From contig OX621252.1 of assembly GCA_951640165.1 (NCBI GenBank), positions 3,814,501-3,878,500 of the forward strand: DNA of 64,000 nucleotides, read 5' to 3'. Shown here piece by piece: positions 10,426 through 22,466 of this stretch (its first letter is position 1; each line of letters starts with the position of its first letter). A program made the translations under genes and the position numbers. The notes beneath the pieces are model-generated. The model was not told the origin of the DNA. It was given only the letters and a program-made list of their open reading frames with translations, and did no database searches. The stretch comes from Pseudoips prasinana. Lineage: Eukaryota > Arthropoda > Insecta > Lepidoptera > Nolidae.

Positions 10426-11264
10426 GGATTCGGAGTCTAGATGTAATTTGTGTCCATCTATTATGTTTGTAAAGTACCCCGCGAATTCTCTAATGATATT
10501 ATTTATGATCTCAATACGAATAACGATAATAATAATAAAATAATACGAAATTCTATAATTTATTAAAGACAATTTTTTAATCTCACAGAGATTAGATTCC
10601 CTAATGCGGGCGTTGCGCGTTGTATAGAAGTTTTCGGTATTGAGATCACAAATAATATAATTACAGGACTTATATATTTATAATTTAGCAATTTACATAG
10701 AGATAAATAATGAAAAGCTTCTACCCATCCTGTATGTTCACAATGCGAGACTCCTGTTCCACCGTATGATACGATAACAACATGTTTTTTAATCTCCCCA
10801 CGATTGTCATTGCTGTCCACCTAAATCCTTACATCCTCACTCCGACAGAAATCATTTCCGGCCATCCGCGGAGCAGATTTCCGAAAACTACCCACTTTTT
10901 AAGAATCCGACGTTAAAAGCGGACATTGAGGGTACTCCGGAAATAGACTGCGCGAACGAGACAGATACATTTTAATATAGCATGTTAGAAATAGACAGAT
11001 GTAATTCGGATGCGCCGTCTTTAGGTGTAGCATTTGAATTTCGGAATGGAAGCGATTGTTGGGGCCCGAAAATATGTTCAAGTTTTTCGTATATGGTTTC
11101 TTCTAGATGTTTAATTTGTAATAATATCTTACGAGAAATAAGGTCCAATATCTTATCAAGTACGGATTGATACCTGCCTATATATATTTTAGACCAGATT
11201 GCCATAGTACAGGCTCTGCCTATATGGTATCAGATGGCAGTTTGTTAGTTGTACCAAGATACAT
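10426..11264. other. Intronic sequence without supported gene
   Basis: A 77-codon minus-strand frame at 11205-10972 encodes a hydrophilic, helix-like stretch (ILLQIKHLEETIYEKLEHIF) and overlaps a GC-richer patch, 10840-10945 (CATCCGCGGAGCAGATTTCC, TCCGGAAATAGACTGCGCG). It may be an old transposon piece; I do not recognise the family. Confidence 0.4.
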
Positions 11265-11445
11265 AGGTACATACATAGACTCACGCCTGTTTCCCAGAGG
11301 GGTAGGCAGAGACAATGGAGTTCCATTTGTCACGATCTTAGCACACGTCTTTTGCCTAGTTTACTGTCTTTATATTCTTCATACAGGTTTAGGATACTTC
11401 TGACCTGGCATTTCTTGAGAACGTCTCCGATTTCGTCAATTGTTG
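11265..11445 (-). mobile_element. LINE 3'-end fragment
   Basis: Reverse strand reads the widespread lepidopteran block ending CCTACCCCTCTGGGAAACAG and GCGTGAGTCTATGTATGTAC; a frame gives D-K-W-N-S-I-V-S-A-Y-P-S-G-K-Q-A then stop, allowing single changes. Assigned from remembered similarity to LINE C-termini. Confidence 0.5.
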
Positions 11446-12949
11446 TCTCCAGATATTAATTCTAATTATTTTTCATGATCATGGTGTTCGTATCATCAGG
11501 GTTATACGTAAAATTATCTTACCTACTTCTAACCTAATCTAATAGTGCAGTCATTGAAGCATTATTGCTCCGATTTTTTTTACTGTGAACCGATTTGCAT
11601 ACAATTTTGGAATTAGATTCATCTTACCCTTAACTTCAAAAGTGAAAATGATTTGAACTCCGCAACCACCCTGGGGGTGGTTGCCACCCATTCTCGAAGG
11701 TGATTTTATTATTTTTCAAAATAACCTCAGATATCGATAGAAGGCCTAATTTTAAGCAAAAATCATCTATAAAGTTTTTCAATAAATCTAATACTTTTCA
11801 AGTTATTGGCAATTGAAAATTCGCAATTTTTTCACGTTTTTCATCGGTTTTTTGGAAATATCTCCAAAAATATACGTTTAATCGAAAATTTTATAGAAAA
11901 CAAAATTGTAGCAGGTAAAACAATAAACAATTTGGTTTTTTATAAAGTATTCTAAGTGCAATATTAAGCTAGATATTAAAGATCAAAGCCGTTTTTTATT
12001 TTGTCTGAAATTTAATCGATGTGGTCAATGCCATCTAGCGGCGAGCAAATGCATTTTATGCATTCTAATACAATAGGGTTTTGTAGTCCTTGAAATAAGC
12101 TTTAAAATGAGCACTATTAAAAGTCTTTTGCACGTAAAATAAGTGAGCTGTATTGCAAATAAGGAGAGCATCTAATATTTTTTCTTTTAAATCAATGGGT
12201 TTCATAAGTGCCATTTCCACCAAAATTAAAATTAATCATATTCCGCCTAGAATTAACTTTATTATGAAGAGTTTGATAGATAGTATCAGTTTGGCTGCTT
12301 CAGGAGACATAATTTTCAAAAAAGTCACGATTAAAAAAATTAACAAGATTTACAATTTTTAAAAATCCCACTTTTTTTTCACAATATCTCAAAAATGACG
12401 ACAGATACGTATAAAAGTGTACAGATAAAAAATTTAGGTATTTTTATGACAAACAATTTGGGTTTTTTGTTTATTCTGTCAAACAAAAATTGACGGAGAT
12501 ATGATTGTTTAAAGAGCGCGTGGCAGCGCAATCACAGCATCTCTTAAGCCCTTTAACCCTTCACCGTTTTATAAAAAGGTTATTTACTATATATTGCAAT
12601 GCAAGATATTGTAGCTCTCTTAATTACCTTTACAATGGTGTTTTATAAATTGTGATAGCATGAAAATTGAAGGAGTTATGGTCCAAAAACTTATCATATT
12701 TTTTTCTACTTAGTAACTGAAAATTTATTATGGAGCAATGTGAAAGTACGCAGTATAATAGAGACCCCCAACTATTGTAATGTGTATATATATATATAAT
12801 ATGGCTCATATATTTTGGAAACGTAGGCATGAATACATACCAACGTTCTTATATGTATATATAACACATTTGAGTGAAGGGGCCAACGAAAAAGCCATCG
12901 ATAATAAAATTAACTGATAGATTATGTAGTGGAATTTTTAATTCAACAC

Positions 12950-13147
12950 ATATTTTTGAGCTATTGGATACATAAATATATATTACTAAACTGCAAAAAA
13001 GGATGTAGAGCGTCTTGCGGATGCAGAAAAGTTGGTCTGTTTTGTAATAGTACCTGTGGAACGTGCAGTGGAGATAACTGCCAAAATAGCCCTCCGATTC
13101 AGCCAGAAGATGTTGAATGTGGCAGCGACTCCGATATTGAGCCATGA
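12950..13147 (+). pseudogene. C-terminal Cys8 zinc-finger-like coding remnant of the 2.3 kb transposon
   Basis: The frame ends CKKGCRASCGCRKVGLFC, then NSTCGTCSGDNCQN, an acidic tail (DVECGSDSDIEP) and a stop at 13145-13147. Eight cysteines fall in the pattern C-x3-C-x3-C-x-C-x6-C-x3-C-x2-C-x4-C. Such CXC-type tails end many transposon-derived proteins in arthropods. The ATG at 12929 is not a credible native start: the upstream residues are not conserved-looking, and the rest of the protein is missing. It is probably the last exon or the C-terminus of a deleted transposase. Confidence 0.6.
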
Positions 13148-13279
13148 ATAATAATATTATATTTTAATAATAATAGTACAATTTTATATAATTTGTAAAT
13201 ATTTTATGCAATAAATGGCAATTATTACTCTAAATTAAATTATTTTTAAATATGTAATCATATATATTTACTGTTTTAA

Positions 13280-13700
13280 TTTAGGGGTAGTTTTAAGGGT
13301 AGAAAAGCTTAGGAATATGATAATCATTTTCGAGAGTGTGGAATAATATTCAAATCCTTTTCATTTTATATAAAGAAAAATTTAACCATTTTTTATCAAG
13401 GGGTAGTTTTCAAGGGTTGAAAGGGGGTTAAAAATTTGATAATTATTATAGAGAATATAAAATATTACTTACTCTATACTTACATCTTTTTATGTCATAC
13501 CAAAGTATTATTTGTGTTTTTTTCAATTTAGGGGTTGTTTGCAAGGGTTGTAAGATTTTCAAGGGGTTGAAAATTATTTTAATATGAGGTAATTAAGTTA
13601 GAAAATACTTTACAATTTCACCCCTTACTATTAGACATGTTTTATAGCGATAAAATGGCTCAAAGTCAATTTTTCCATTAAGAGGTTGTTTACACCCCTT
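13280..13700. repeat. Subterminal repeated motif inside the 2.3 kb transposon
   Basis: The motif AGGGGTAGTTTTAAGGGT recurs as AGGGGTAGTTTTCAAGGGTT (about 13400), AGGGGTTGTTTGCAAGGGTT (about 13532) and AGAGGTTGTTTACACCCCTT (13681). An inverted relative, GGGGGTGGTTGCCACCC, is near the left end (11672-11688). Possible transposase-binding sites. Confidence 0.6.
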
Positions 13701-14002
13701 AAAAATAATAGGCGGAGTTCTGATCATTTTCACTTTTGAAGTTAAGGGTAAGATGAATCTAATTCCAAAATTTCATGCAAATCGGTTCACAGTAAAAAAA
13801 TTCGGAGGTAAGACCGTATTTTTCGCTTCAATGACTGCACTATAAAGGGTAGGTAAATAGTAACTAAGTAGTAATTAAGGCATAAGAATTTCTAATCCAA
13901 GTTTTCCATTGCCATCTAAATTACCTAAACCACACCAACTTCCATCAGCACAAATCTATTATATTTGTCGATGTTACAGTGCTACATTATATATATACTA
14001 CA

Positions 14003-14281
<279 letters not shown>

Positions 14282-14460
14282 CTAAGCTGTTCCCCGCGGT
14301 TTTACCCTTTTTTAAACTTTATAAATTATAGCCTACGTGTCAATCTACGGTGTCAGCTAACTCCATACCAAATTTTATTAAAATCGCTCCAGTCGTTTAG
14401 ACGTGAAGAAGTAATAAACATACACACTAACAAACTTTCGCCTTGACAATATTAGTGTGA
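14282..14460 (-). mobile_element. Non-autonomous Helitron (Lep1-type)
   Basis: CTAAGCTGTTCCCCGCGGTT at the 3' end (CTAA terminus), ACAATATTAGTGTGA at the 5' end. The MITE remnant is wedged between this copy and the preceding Helitron. Confidence 0.8.
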
Positions 14461-17400
14461 TATATTTATAAAAATAAATATATACTTATAGATCCAATTT
14501 GGCTTGCTCACAAATTATCTAAAACTTTCTTGGTTGGCATTGTGGCAGTAAAGGGCCTAATTTATAGTATTCCGTTCCTTATCGAATACATTGTGTTAAG
14601 TAAGTATACGAAAGGGACGAAATATAATATTTTCCTCTCATTACTTGTCACCTGTTTACCTACCCCCTTGAGGAAAACGCTTGAATATATCCCTAAATCC
14701 CTTAATGTCAAGTATCCTAAGCAAACTAAGTGTTAACTCGGATAATCTATTCCGGGAACCGAATCTGCTACCCCAGCAAACAATAACCCTTTCGTCAAGG
14801 TATCGAGTTACTGTATTAATTAGCTTATGATATTTCAGACTTTTGTTAAGTAAGGCAATGTTTGGCTTGAGAAAGGTCTAGTTACGTCACTACTAAGTGT
14901 TGTCTAATTTACTCAATTTATTTCGAACTTGGTAATACGAATTAAGTTATATATTGCTGTCCCGTCTAAACGTAACTTTATTAAGACTCCAAAGTTACTG
15001 TATTAGTTTTAGTTGACGGAACTTCTTTTCTAAATTGGCGCCAACTGAAAAAGACATTTCAAATTTGGCACACTATCACATTTCCTAGATCAACAAAATT
15101 CCAGACAACTAAAAAAAAATCTGTAGTGTCTAGAATTTTTGAAAATAGAGCATAGATTATCCTATTGTGTAGAAGTTTTCGAGTGACGAATATCTATGTG
15201 GCCAGTAACTAACAGTTTCTCCAGTATTTACTGACCCAAACCTTTGTCGTCCCAATGAAAAATTTATTGGTGTTGGGAATTTTTAATTGAAAACCGTCCT
15301 CGGTCCACCGTCACGCTCAATGCCCCATTGTGATCCGTTTTAAAAAGTTACGCAACAATCCCATGTATGTGTTATATGGCATTTTTCTACGTAAATCGCA
15401 ATTTCCCGCGCCCGGAATTATGGTTTTTTTTTGCTCTTTTTTGTTGTGCGATACACGCATTGCTGTGTATTGAAAACTTTTTTCATATTATTTTTTCATA
15501 ATGTACGTTTTACTTTGTAAATTATTGTACAGTGTTGAAGAGACACGTTCATATCATTTAAAAGTCCCCAATTGATCTGACAACAAGTAGCCCTCTCAAA
15601 TTGATTGATGAAATCCTTACAAAAAAGGAAACATTAGCATAAGACTACCCGGGTATCAGAAAGGCAAGACAATCGTAAGTGCACGAGTCAGTGTTGCGTA
15701 GTAATTTCTAGAATGGATACCGGGGGAGGGTGGCGAGGGGAGAGAGGGTGCAATTTCATTACCGGTCCGGATCCGCGGCCATAAATCACTAGGCCCGAAG
15801 AAGCTCGTGTTCAGCTCAGTTCAGGTGACGCTACAAAGTCGCCTGAGCCCCGCCATTTCTGTTTCATTCCGAGCGCCGAATCCCACTTTCTTTATGACTA
15901 TGAATTCCGCGAATTTTCAGCGCGTTTTGTTACAAGAGCGAGTTTTAATTACAATCTTCGGTGAGCCTTTCACAATTAGCCGTTCTCAAATTCTAAAATA
16001 TCTACGCGTCGACTAAAATCCTTACTGTAATATTGAAAATTTTGCAACATTCCGCTCAAACTTTAAAAAGTATTCGTCGACAATCGAATTAGAGGGCTTT
16101 TAGCGTTACGTTTGCCTCGTTTTTGCGCATCGCTTGTCCGCGCCCATTACCGCTCTCCAAATTACTTATAATTGCTTCGCTTAGCGCTAAGTGCTTTCAT
16201 TACGGGTTTCCATACAGTTCCGGCGTGCATCAGTGAACTTGACGCTACACAGATAAAACCATAATTTAAAAAAAACCGCGGATCTTTCGAGCGCCTGGCG
16301 GATGCGATGAAATGTCGGTCATACGCGATACTCAAAATCAGCGTAAAAAGAGCATTCGACCCATATATCGGGCGTGAAACTGCATAGCTGTCAGTTTGAC
16401 ATTTGTAATATTCATTCGATTACGCTGTGGGAAATGGAACGCCGCGGTGACGGGACAGGTGGCGCGAGCTGATTGGTAGAAGCGCGGGAAACAAATGAAT
16501 GTTCCACGTTCGAATCCTTGACCACAAAGGTCGAGTGTTGGAAATTCGAATATGGAACGATTGATATGCGATTACACAGTTACATTTTGTGCTCGATGGA
16601 ATCGAATGAAGCTTTGAATTAATTCTGTCGCACCAAAAAGGGATGTGAAATGATCTGGTGGCTACCTCGGAATCGTGAGTATTGTATGCGAATTTAAATT
16701 CAGTGCAGCATGCGATATTGGTAACAATCCGAAGGTCCGTGACTGGGAACGCTTTGAATTTTAAAATTGGCCACGCTATGTGTAATAACGGTTGCGTTTG
16801 AATTTCATAGATTTTGTAGTTGGTAGCGATTTTGTTTATTTTATAACGAGATTGGATGTTTCCATAAATGGTTATTCGATAGTAGACTAACATCTTTTGC
16901 ATCTGTAAACATTACCTTTTATAAATACATTGAATAATGTTGATTCTTTTTATTCCTGTCACGCATAATTAATACGATGTACCGTTCTTACATCATCCAC
17001 TAATCGTCAAATCCTTGGCGTAGGCTGCAAATCTCATAATACCTCACCTGGAACGCGCCCCAAAAGAAAATAATATTGAATAACGCCAGTCTTAGCACAA
17101 ATCCTACACCAGCTGCCTTAAGCCCTTTCGGGGGCTACCAGGACTGGAGGGGCTAAAAATAATTATAAGTCTGTAATAATCCTACGACAACGCGACACAA
17201 CTCTATATTGTTTTTGGTAGAACAGTTGCTACTTGCTTGTGTTTATGATCTCCTGGTATTTTAGTATAATTTATTGCGTTGTGCGATCAAGGTGACAGTT
17301 GTTTTGACTGCTTATTTTTATACTCAATAATTACCGGTTACTTATTTAAGAAAGTTATCCGTAAATTAAATTAAGTAAAACAAAAATATCTTGATTTTAC

Positions 17401-17862
17401 CAGAATTGTAGTTATTACAGGTTTATTTTAATGACATTTTGAAACTTATGCAAAGTTTTTGTTACCTGATGAGGAAATGCCTAAGATAACTCAAATCTTG
17501 TTTGTGTTTCATAGAGACTTATCTAGCATTGAAATTGGTGGCTTAATTAAGCAGTAGAAATTAAGCAAGACTCGCAATAGTAACTATATAGTAGGACAAC
17601 CCCCGCGAGGTTTATGTAAGTATTATGCCATTTATGAAAGTATTTCCAAAAGGTAGGTGCTCAAATAATAATATATCAATCAAATCAAACGGGCACCAAC
17701 TAACAAAAGTGAACACCTCAAAATGAATACATATTTCTATATCCCGCAACAAAGCATAATGAACGCAATCAAATACAAGTGTCTTGCTTTAGCTAAATTC
17801 AGTGTCTTAATAACGTTTAAAACTAAAACTAGCTTTTATTTACTTACTAATTCAGTACTGAC
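14461..17862. promoter_or_regulatory. Transposon-free intron next to the homeodomain exon; possible regulatory sequence
   Basis: No repeat family of the window occurs here. GC-rich patches at 15.70-15.86 kb (CCGGTCCGGATCCGCGGCC) and 16.07-16.45 kb. A 160-codon minus-strand frame at 16902-16420 has no recognisable domain and unusual composition, and is not called. A regulatory role is inferred only from absence of transposons and proximity to the exon. Confidence 0.35.
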
Positions 17863-18011
17863 CGTTAAATGTTGAAAGAGCCACGCTCTGAGGATATTGG
17901 TGGCCACCTTGGGGAAGATGCCTCGTTTCTTCTGGTTCTTCTTGCCATTGGTGTCATCGTCTTCCTCCCCCGTGCCTTCACCCGACCCAATCGACGCGTT
18001 GCTCGCGTCTC
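17863..18011 (-). CDS. hth: homothorax exon: acidic linker and N-terminal part of TALE homeodomain
   Basis: Internal coding exon of homothorax, the Meis-class TALE homeodomain transcription factor that binds DNA with Extradenticle and promotes its nuclear localisation (known of the family). Read on the minus strand, a pyrimidine-rich CTTCTTCTTCTGCAG acceptor is followed by 2 nt completing a codon and then 49 codons: a [12 protein letters not shown] linker, an acidic E-E-D-D-D run, the basic KKNQKKRG arm, and homeodomain helix 1 ([13 protein letters not shown]) ending LFQHLT. In this family the next residues are HPYPS; they are absent here, so the homeodomain is split by an intron. The donor is GTCAGT at 17862-17857, with C at +3 where A/G is usual, and a GTAAGT lies 15 nt further on. 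Incoming phase 1, outgoing phase 0. The protein match is strong; the exon limits follow from the splice sites and the known family sequence. Confidence 0.95.
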
Positions 18012-20264
18012 CTGCAGAAGAAGAAGACAAGTGATTAGGTAACTGCATTGTAAAAGTACCAGGAAACTAGTTTCTTGAGGATAATATGGAACATTTTCCT
18101 AAACTTCACGTGGCGGAATGATCGCTCTTAAAACCGGGTGTTATTCCTGTAATGGAATTACATACCTAACTAAAAACTAAACTGAAAACATCTCAACTAG
18201 TAAAAAGAATCTGGGAAGTGTGTTATCCATGTGATGTTAATCTAATTCATCAAACCAGCGTTGAAGATAGATCTGACAGGTTGAACTACAAAGAAAGAGC
18301 CAAAAGCTATGACTAACAGGAAGTAAAAGCAAAAGAAGCCATAAGAGAGCTCAGGATCAGAAGTTAGAAAATCTTAGTAGAAGCTAGGCTAGGACTTAAA
18401 ATAGCACCGAATAACGAAAGTAAAGAAAAGTTGGATGAAACACCGCTACTAAAATCTTATTGAATCCATTCTACAACTACAATGTCAAAGTAACAAGATG
18501 CGCAACAAGAATAGGTGAAACTGTATCTTAAAGTTTATTTTAAAACATTTATAAAAAAATAATTTTGATGCGAAATAATGTCAAACGGAAGGATATTGAG
18601 GGTAGTAAAAAAAATCGAAATGTGTTGACTGTAGGTTAGGTAGTCACTTAGATTTGTGGATCAAGTTTCAAAATATTGTTTCAAATTATTTTTATTGACT
18701 AGGATTTGATTTGAATTGAGACGTATCCAAGTCTCAATTCAAGTCCTAGTCAATTCGTTATTTCTTTTTGCTGAAGTATTTTTGTTGTGGCGTTGAAAAA
18801 TAGATCTGTATCATCAAGAAAATAAGTTTTCTATCATTACGCTAAACATAATTTTTCAATTGCTGGCAATATCGAGGATACCAGAATACACGATCCAGAT
18901 AAACTAAAAACACGTACACAAGACAAATTTCACATAATTATAACAACGTGTTAATCGAGTACCAGGTACTTAGTAAATGCAGGAGATGTCTTCGTACGAG
19001 AGCGTCTTATCACATGCGTCTGGCATATTAATTAGAAATGCCAAGTTGTATTTATTTAATCACCTGACATACCGCTGATTTCTATCTCCCTGGTACCTAC
19101 GGTTAATTAATTCTTACTCCGGTTCATATATGCGTTTTACGTCTGATCACCGATGATGATATGATGTTCTAGATTGTAAAGCGGTTTAATCAAAATTACT
19201 CATAATATTATTATTATTTTAGTTACAAAATAATAGGGACATTCAAAGCTCGGGTTTTCTGTATTGATCTTCCAAACTGTGTATAGAAATGTAGACTTAG
19301 CTTAGACTTAATAAGTTTCCCTGACTTTTAAATTCTTTTTTAACTTGAAGTTTACAGCTAGGGCAGACCTCTGCTTAGGGCGCTTACTGACGCTGGGGTT
19401 TTAGGAAAGTTTTGAGAAACTGTCACTCTACGTTAGTTCGTGAAGACGCCGGCTGCCTGTCTGATTGAAGATCAGGGGAAGAGGGCTGCCGTTTATAGAT
19501 GACAACAAAATATCACTATAGATCAATCATCAATACTTTAAGCGGCCTTATTAGTAAAGCTTTTTAGCTTTATACTTATAAAAATCACACCGCATTTTTT
19601 AATTTCAGAGAATTTGCTGTATTATTTTGATAAGGGAACACAAGGTATGACACATAAATTCGAGATTTTATGAAGTAAGAAACAACGAATCCCAAATTCA
19701 GATTGGAATCGTTTTCAATAGTAAAGTAAGGCCCGATTCCATATTCCGAAGAAAGTAAATAAATTGTCTGAAAAAGGTAAACTACCCAACAAGATTTCTG
19801 TGGGAAATCATCAGAAATTTAAGGGTTGCAAGCAACGGAACTGAACTGGCATCTGATACTTTTTTCCTTTGAATAATATATGCGGATAATTTTGGATTCA
19901 GTGCTCAGGTACCAGGAGAGAAGCGGGGAACAGGATAAACAAATTAGCGTGCACTGAGGCGAATCAAATATTCATCGTAGCAGGAACAAATCGAATCAGT
20001 ACACGGTGTGAGCGTCTTATTTTCAAGCTTCTGTTCGCCGTTAATAATAAACGGCTGAACTCTGTTTGTAACAATTTTATTATTCCTTTTAAGCTAGTAG
20101 GCTTAGTTTTTTTAGAGAACAATTAAGTTGTTAGCTTATTCTGTTTACACTGATTTAAATTTCTCGATGTATATGGCTTTAGAAAAAGAATGTGATAACA
20201 TGTTCCAAAGAAAATAAATTTCAGCAAATGTAATAATAGTCTCTGCGTGACGAGTCTATGTATG
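18012..20264. other. Intronic sequence without gene
   Basis: Apart from a short inverted repeat at 18695-18753 nothing was recognised. Confidence 0.4.
18695..18753. repeat. Short inverted repeat with a 5-nt bulge
   Basis: TTGACTAGGA...TTGAATTGAGAC pairs with GTCTCAATTCAAGTCCTAGTCAA around an 8-nt loop; the left arm has five extra bases (TGATT). Confidence 0.75.
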
Positions 20265-20353
20265 TACATATTACTTCAAAGTTTCAACTAAACCGTCCAG
20301 TAGTTTTTGCATGGAAAAGTAACAAACTTTCGCAATTAAAATATTACTATAAT
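20265..20353 (-). mobile_element. Worn Helitron fragment
   Basis: AGTAGTTTTTGCATGGAAAA, GTAACAAACTTTCGCAATTA and the end AAAATATTACTATA match the 5' half of the Lep1-type copies (compare 7900-8012). The CTAG half is absent. Confidence 0.6.
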
Positions 20354-22136
20354 ATTTTTAATTAGCAATGGTATAAAACAGCACTTTTGAACGGTCCGTA
20401 TTACGAAGCATCTTTTTGAATAACAGCAAGTAGTTTAAGCTTATAACGGGTAATTTTTTATTATATTATTTTTTAAAGACATCACTCTATTAATGAATAA
20501 TAGTGAAGCGCCATGTCGTTTGGTATCGATAAAAATCCGTCAACGCGACGCGATGCAAGTGTATCGAGTACGCGTATCTCATTCGACCGGTGGCATGCAC
20601 ATTGTGATGGTAATAGGGGCAAAGTAATAAAATTACTCTTAGGCCATTACCCGTCGCCCCTGTACAGCCACCCCATACATATAGGGTGTAGAAGACACAA
20701 TAAAACGCTACCAGTTTCACAAAAACAACGAAATTATTGTCTGTGTAATTGTTTTATGCGTGTACTGAGATTTATATTTTCCAAATTGTTTTCAATTTTT
20801 ATTAATTGCAGTAATTTTTCCATCACCTTTTAAGTTTATTTTTTTAACCGTTTTTTCTTTACTACCCTTTACTATATTCAGACCTAGCTGTAGACAAAAA
20901 TGAACATTAACAAGACTAGTAGACACTAAACTCCTTAAATGATATTTCTCAGGACATCCTGTACATGCATTAGCGAATAAAATCAGAGTGCAGTTGCATG
21001 ATGCAGTATTGTAATCCCCTAATTCATCTTAGCGACGCACACATGCGAACTACCCCTAATGTTTCTAATACACCCCCAAATGGATGAACGCAAACACAAA
21101 TAGATATTCGTGCGAAAAGTCAAGAGCGCAACTTTAATTGAGTTAATTTTATCGAATTTGAATTGTGTTTGGAATTGTAGTTCCACAGCACTATTCTTTT
21201 TTTTTTAAATAGTGATGAGCTTATTTGAGTTACTTTTTACGTTATAGATCGATTATTATAATATTTAATATGTTCTTACGAATGAATTATATGGCATCCA
21301 GTACTGCGTCTAAACTATTACGAAACGTATATTTGCTGGTTACATTACAAAGTTATTTAATACGCAGGTGGTTGCCCCATTTATCTGATATAATCTCTTA
21401 CTCTTACGACACCCAAGAGACAGGGAATTCGAATCCAAAACTTGATATGTATATCACGAATGCACAAACATAACGACATTAATTTTCCCTATATCTCGAC
21501 ATATTATAATAAGAATATTTCTATGTAGACCTCGTTTTTAATCAAGACATGGAATCCAATACGATCAATAAAACTGAATTGCGTTAAACTTCTGATAAGT
21601 TATGTGCGCCTAGTAGGTACTTTGTACATAAAATTAAAATGTAATGTATTCGAATTTTGTATTAAATCGTAAAAATTACAGAATGATGATGTGTTAAAAA
21701 TGTATAAAAAAAAGTTTATAGTCTATATTAGTTATGGATAGATTTTTATGTGACTATCATGGGCAAAGTTATGGTTACTCTTAATTTTACGATGATGGAT
21801 ACTAAAACGTATTGAGATAATTTTAGTAGTTAATAAAAGATATCGGGTATCTTTATATTTATTGCTTCGGATGTGGGATTCTTTACAATAGAATTTGGTC
21901 ACATTTTATTACGTTTACATATTTTAATATGTCTGCCTCCGCGTTTTACAAAAATTACCCGAATTTGTACTACGAATATTTCTAGACTTATGCTAAGGTT
22001 TACCACTAGGCTCTGTTTGAAAGTCCCAGCAAGACTTATGTAATAAATGATTTTTTTCATGTTATTTAATGATATATATTTTATAATTATAGTTTGAGTA
22101 ATTGACGTGCATAAGTGTACTACCTAAATGTTCTTA
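20354..22136. other. Intronic sequence without gene
   Basis: Overlapping reading frames on both strands at 20.49-20.83 kb sit in a GC-richer patch and show no domain. 20.84-22.13 kb is AT-rich with nothing recognised. Confidence 0.4.
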
Positions 22137-22307
22137 GGCCTCCTACACACTATGCGGCAAGCCGGAATGCGGTCAGCCGTCAGCAATCAATATTGCTGAC
22201 CGGCTGCCGCATCACATTGCGAATAAAAACTAGTTTCTCGTACAAATATCTGAGTACGGCCGTGCGGCTGACCGCATTGCGGCTAGCCGCATACTGCGCA
22301 GGAGACC
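22137..22307. mobile_element. 171-bp MITE with TTA target duplication
   Basis: Inverted arms GGCCTCCTACACACTATGCG and rc GGTCTCCTGCGCAGTATGCG, extending through the GCCGGAATGCGGTCAGCCG region; the arms match over about 45 bp with mismatches. Flanked by TTA at 22134-22136 and 22308-22310. An internal palindrome, GTCAGCAATCAATATTGCTGAC, is near the left arm. A TTA duplication suits PIF/Harbinger-derived MITEs. Confidence 0.8.
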
Positions 22308-22336
22308 TTACATGCAAAAAAATATCTAATTCTGAT

Positions 22337-22466
22337 TATATATTCTGGGACATTATTCAAACACGGCCATCTGATCCCAAACTAATCAGAGCTTGTACTG
22401 TGGAAATCAGATAACTGATATACTACATATACTAATTTTCTTTTAAATACATACTTTTATAGATAA
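22337..22466 (-). mobile_element. SINE (family A) tail part, interrupted by a Helitron
   Basis: TATATTCTGGGACATTATTC, CGGCCATCTGATCCCAAACT, CTTGTACTGTGGAAATCAGA and ACATATACTAATTTTCTTTT up to AGATAA; continues after the Helitron at 22644 with TTACATCCAGACTCAAAATG. Confidence 0.85.

Larger units (their letters stand above)
11543..13842 (+). mobile_element. 2.3 kb cut-and-paste DNA transposon derivative with long inverted ends
   Basis: Inverted termini of about 121 bp (11543-11663) and 131 bp (13712-13842) start TAGTGCAGTCATTGAAGC and share TACTGTGAACCGATTTGCAT, ATTTTGGAATTAGATTCATC and TTACCCTTAACTTCAAAAGT. TAA flanks both ends (11540-11542, 13843-13845). Apart from one 3' coding remnant with eight cysteines (separate entry), I see no transposase. 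A 3-bp TWA duplication is usual for PIF/Harbinger; a C-terminal Cys8 finger is, as I remember, described for Academ transposons. The superfamily is left open between these. Confidence 0.85.

Noticed and set aside
12786..12800. (TA)n microsatellite and other short A/T runs
   Set aside because: Too short and too common in this AT-rich sequence to be worth separate calls.
16420..16902. 160-codon minus-strand reading frame, the longest in the window, near the homeodomain exon
   Set aside because: No domain, low-complexity or family resemblance, no clear splice or promoter context, and the plus strand is also partly open. Chance in GC-richer sequence is more likely.
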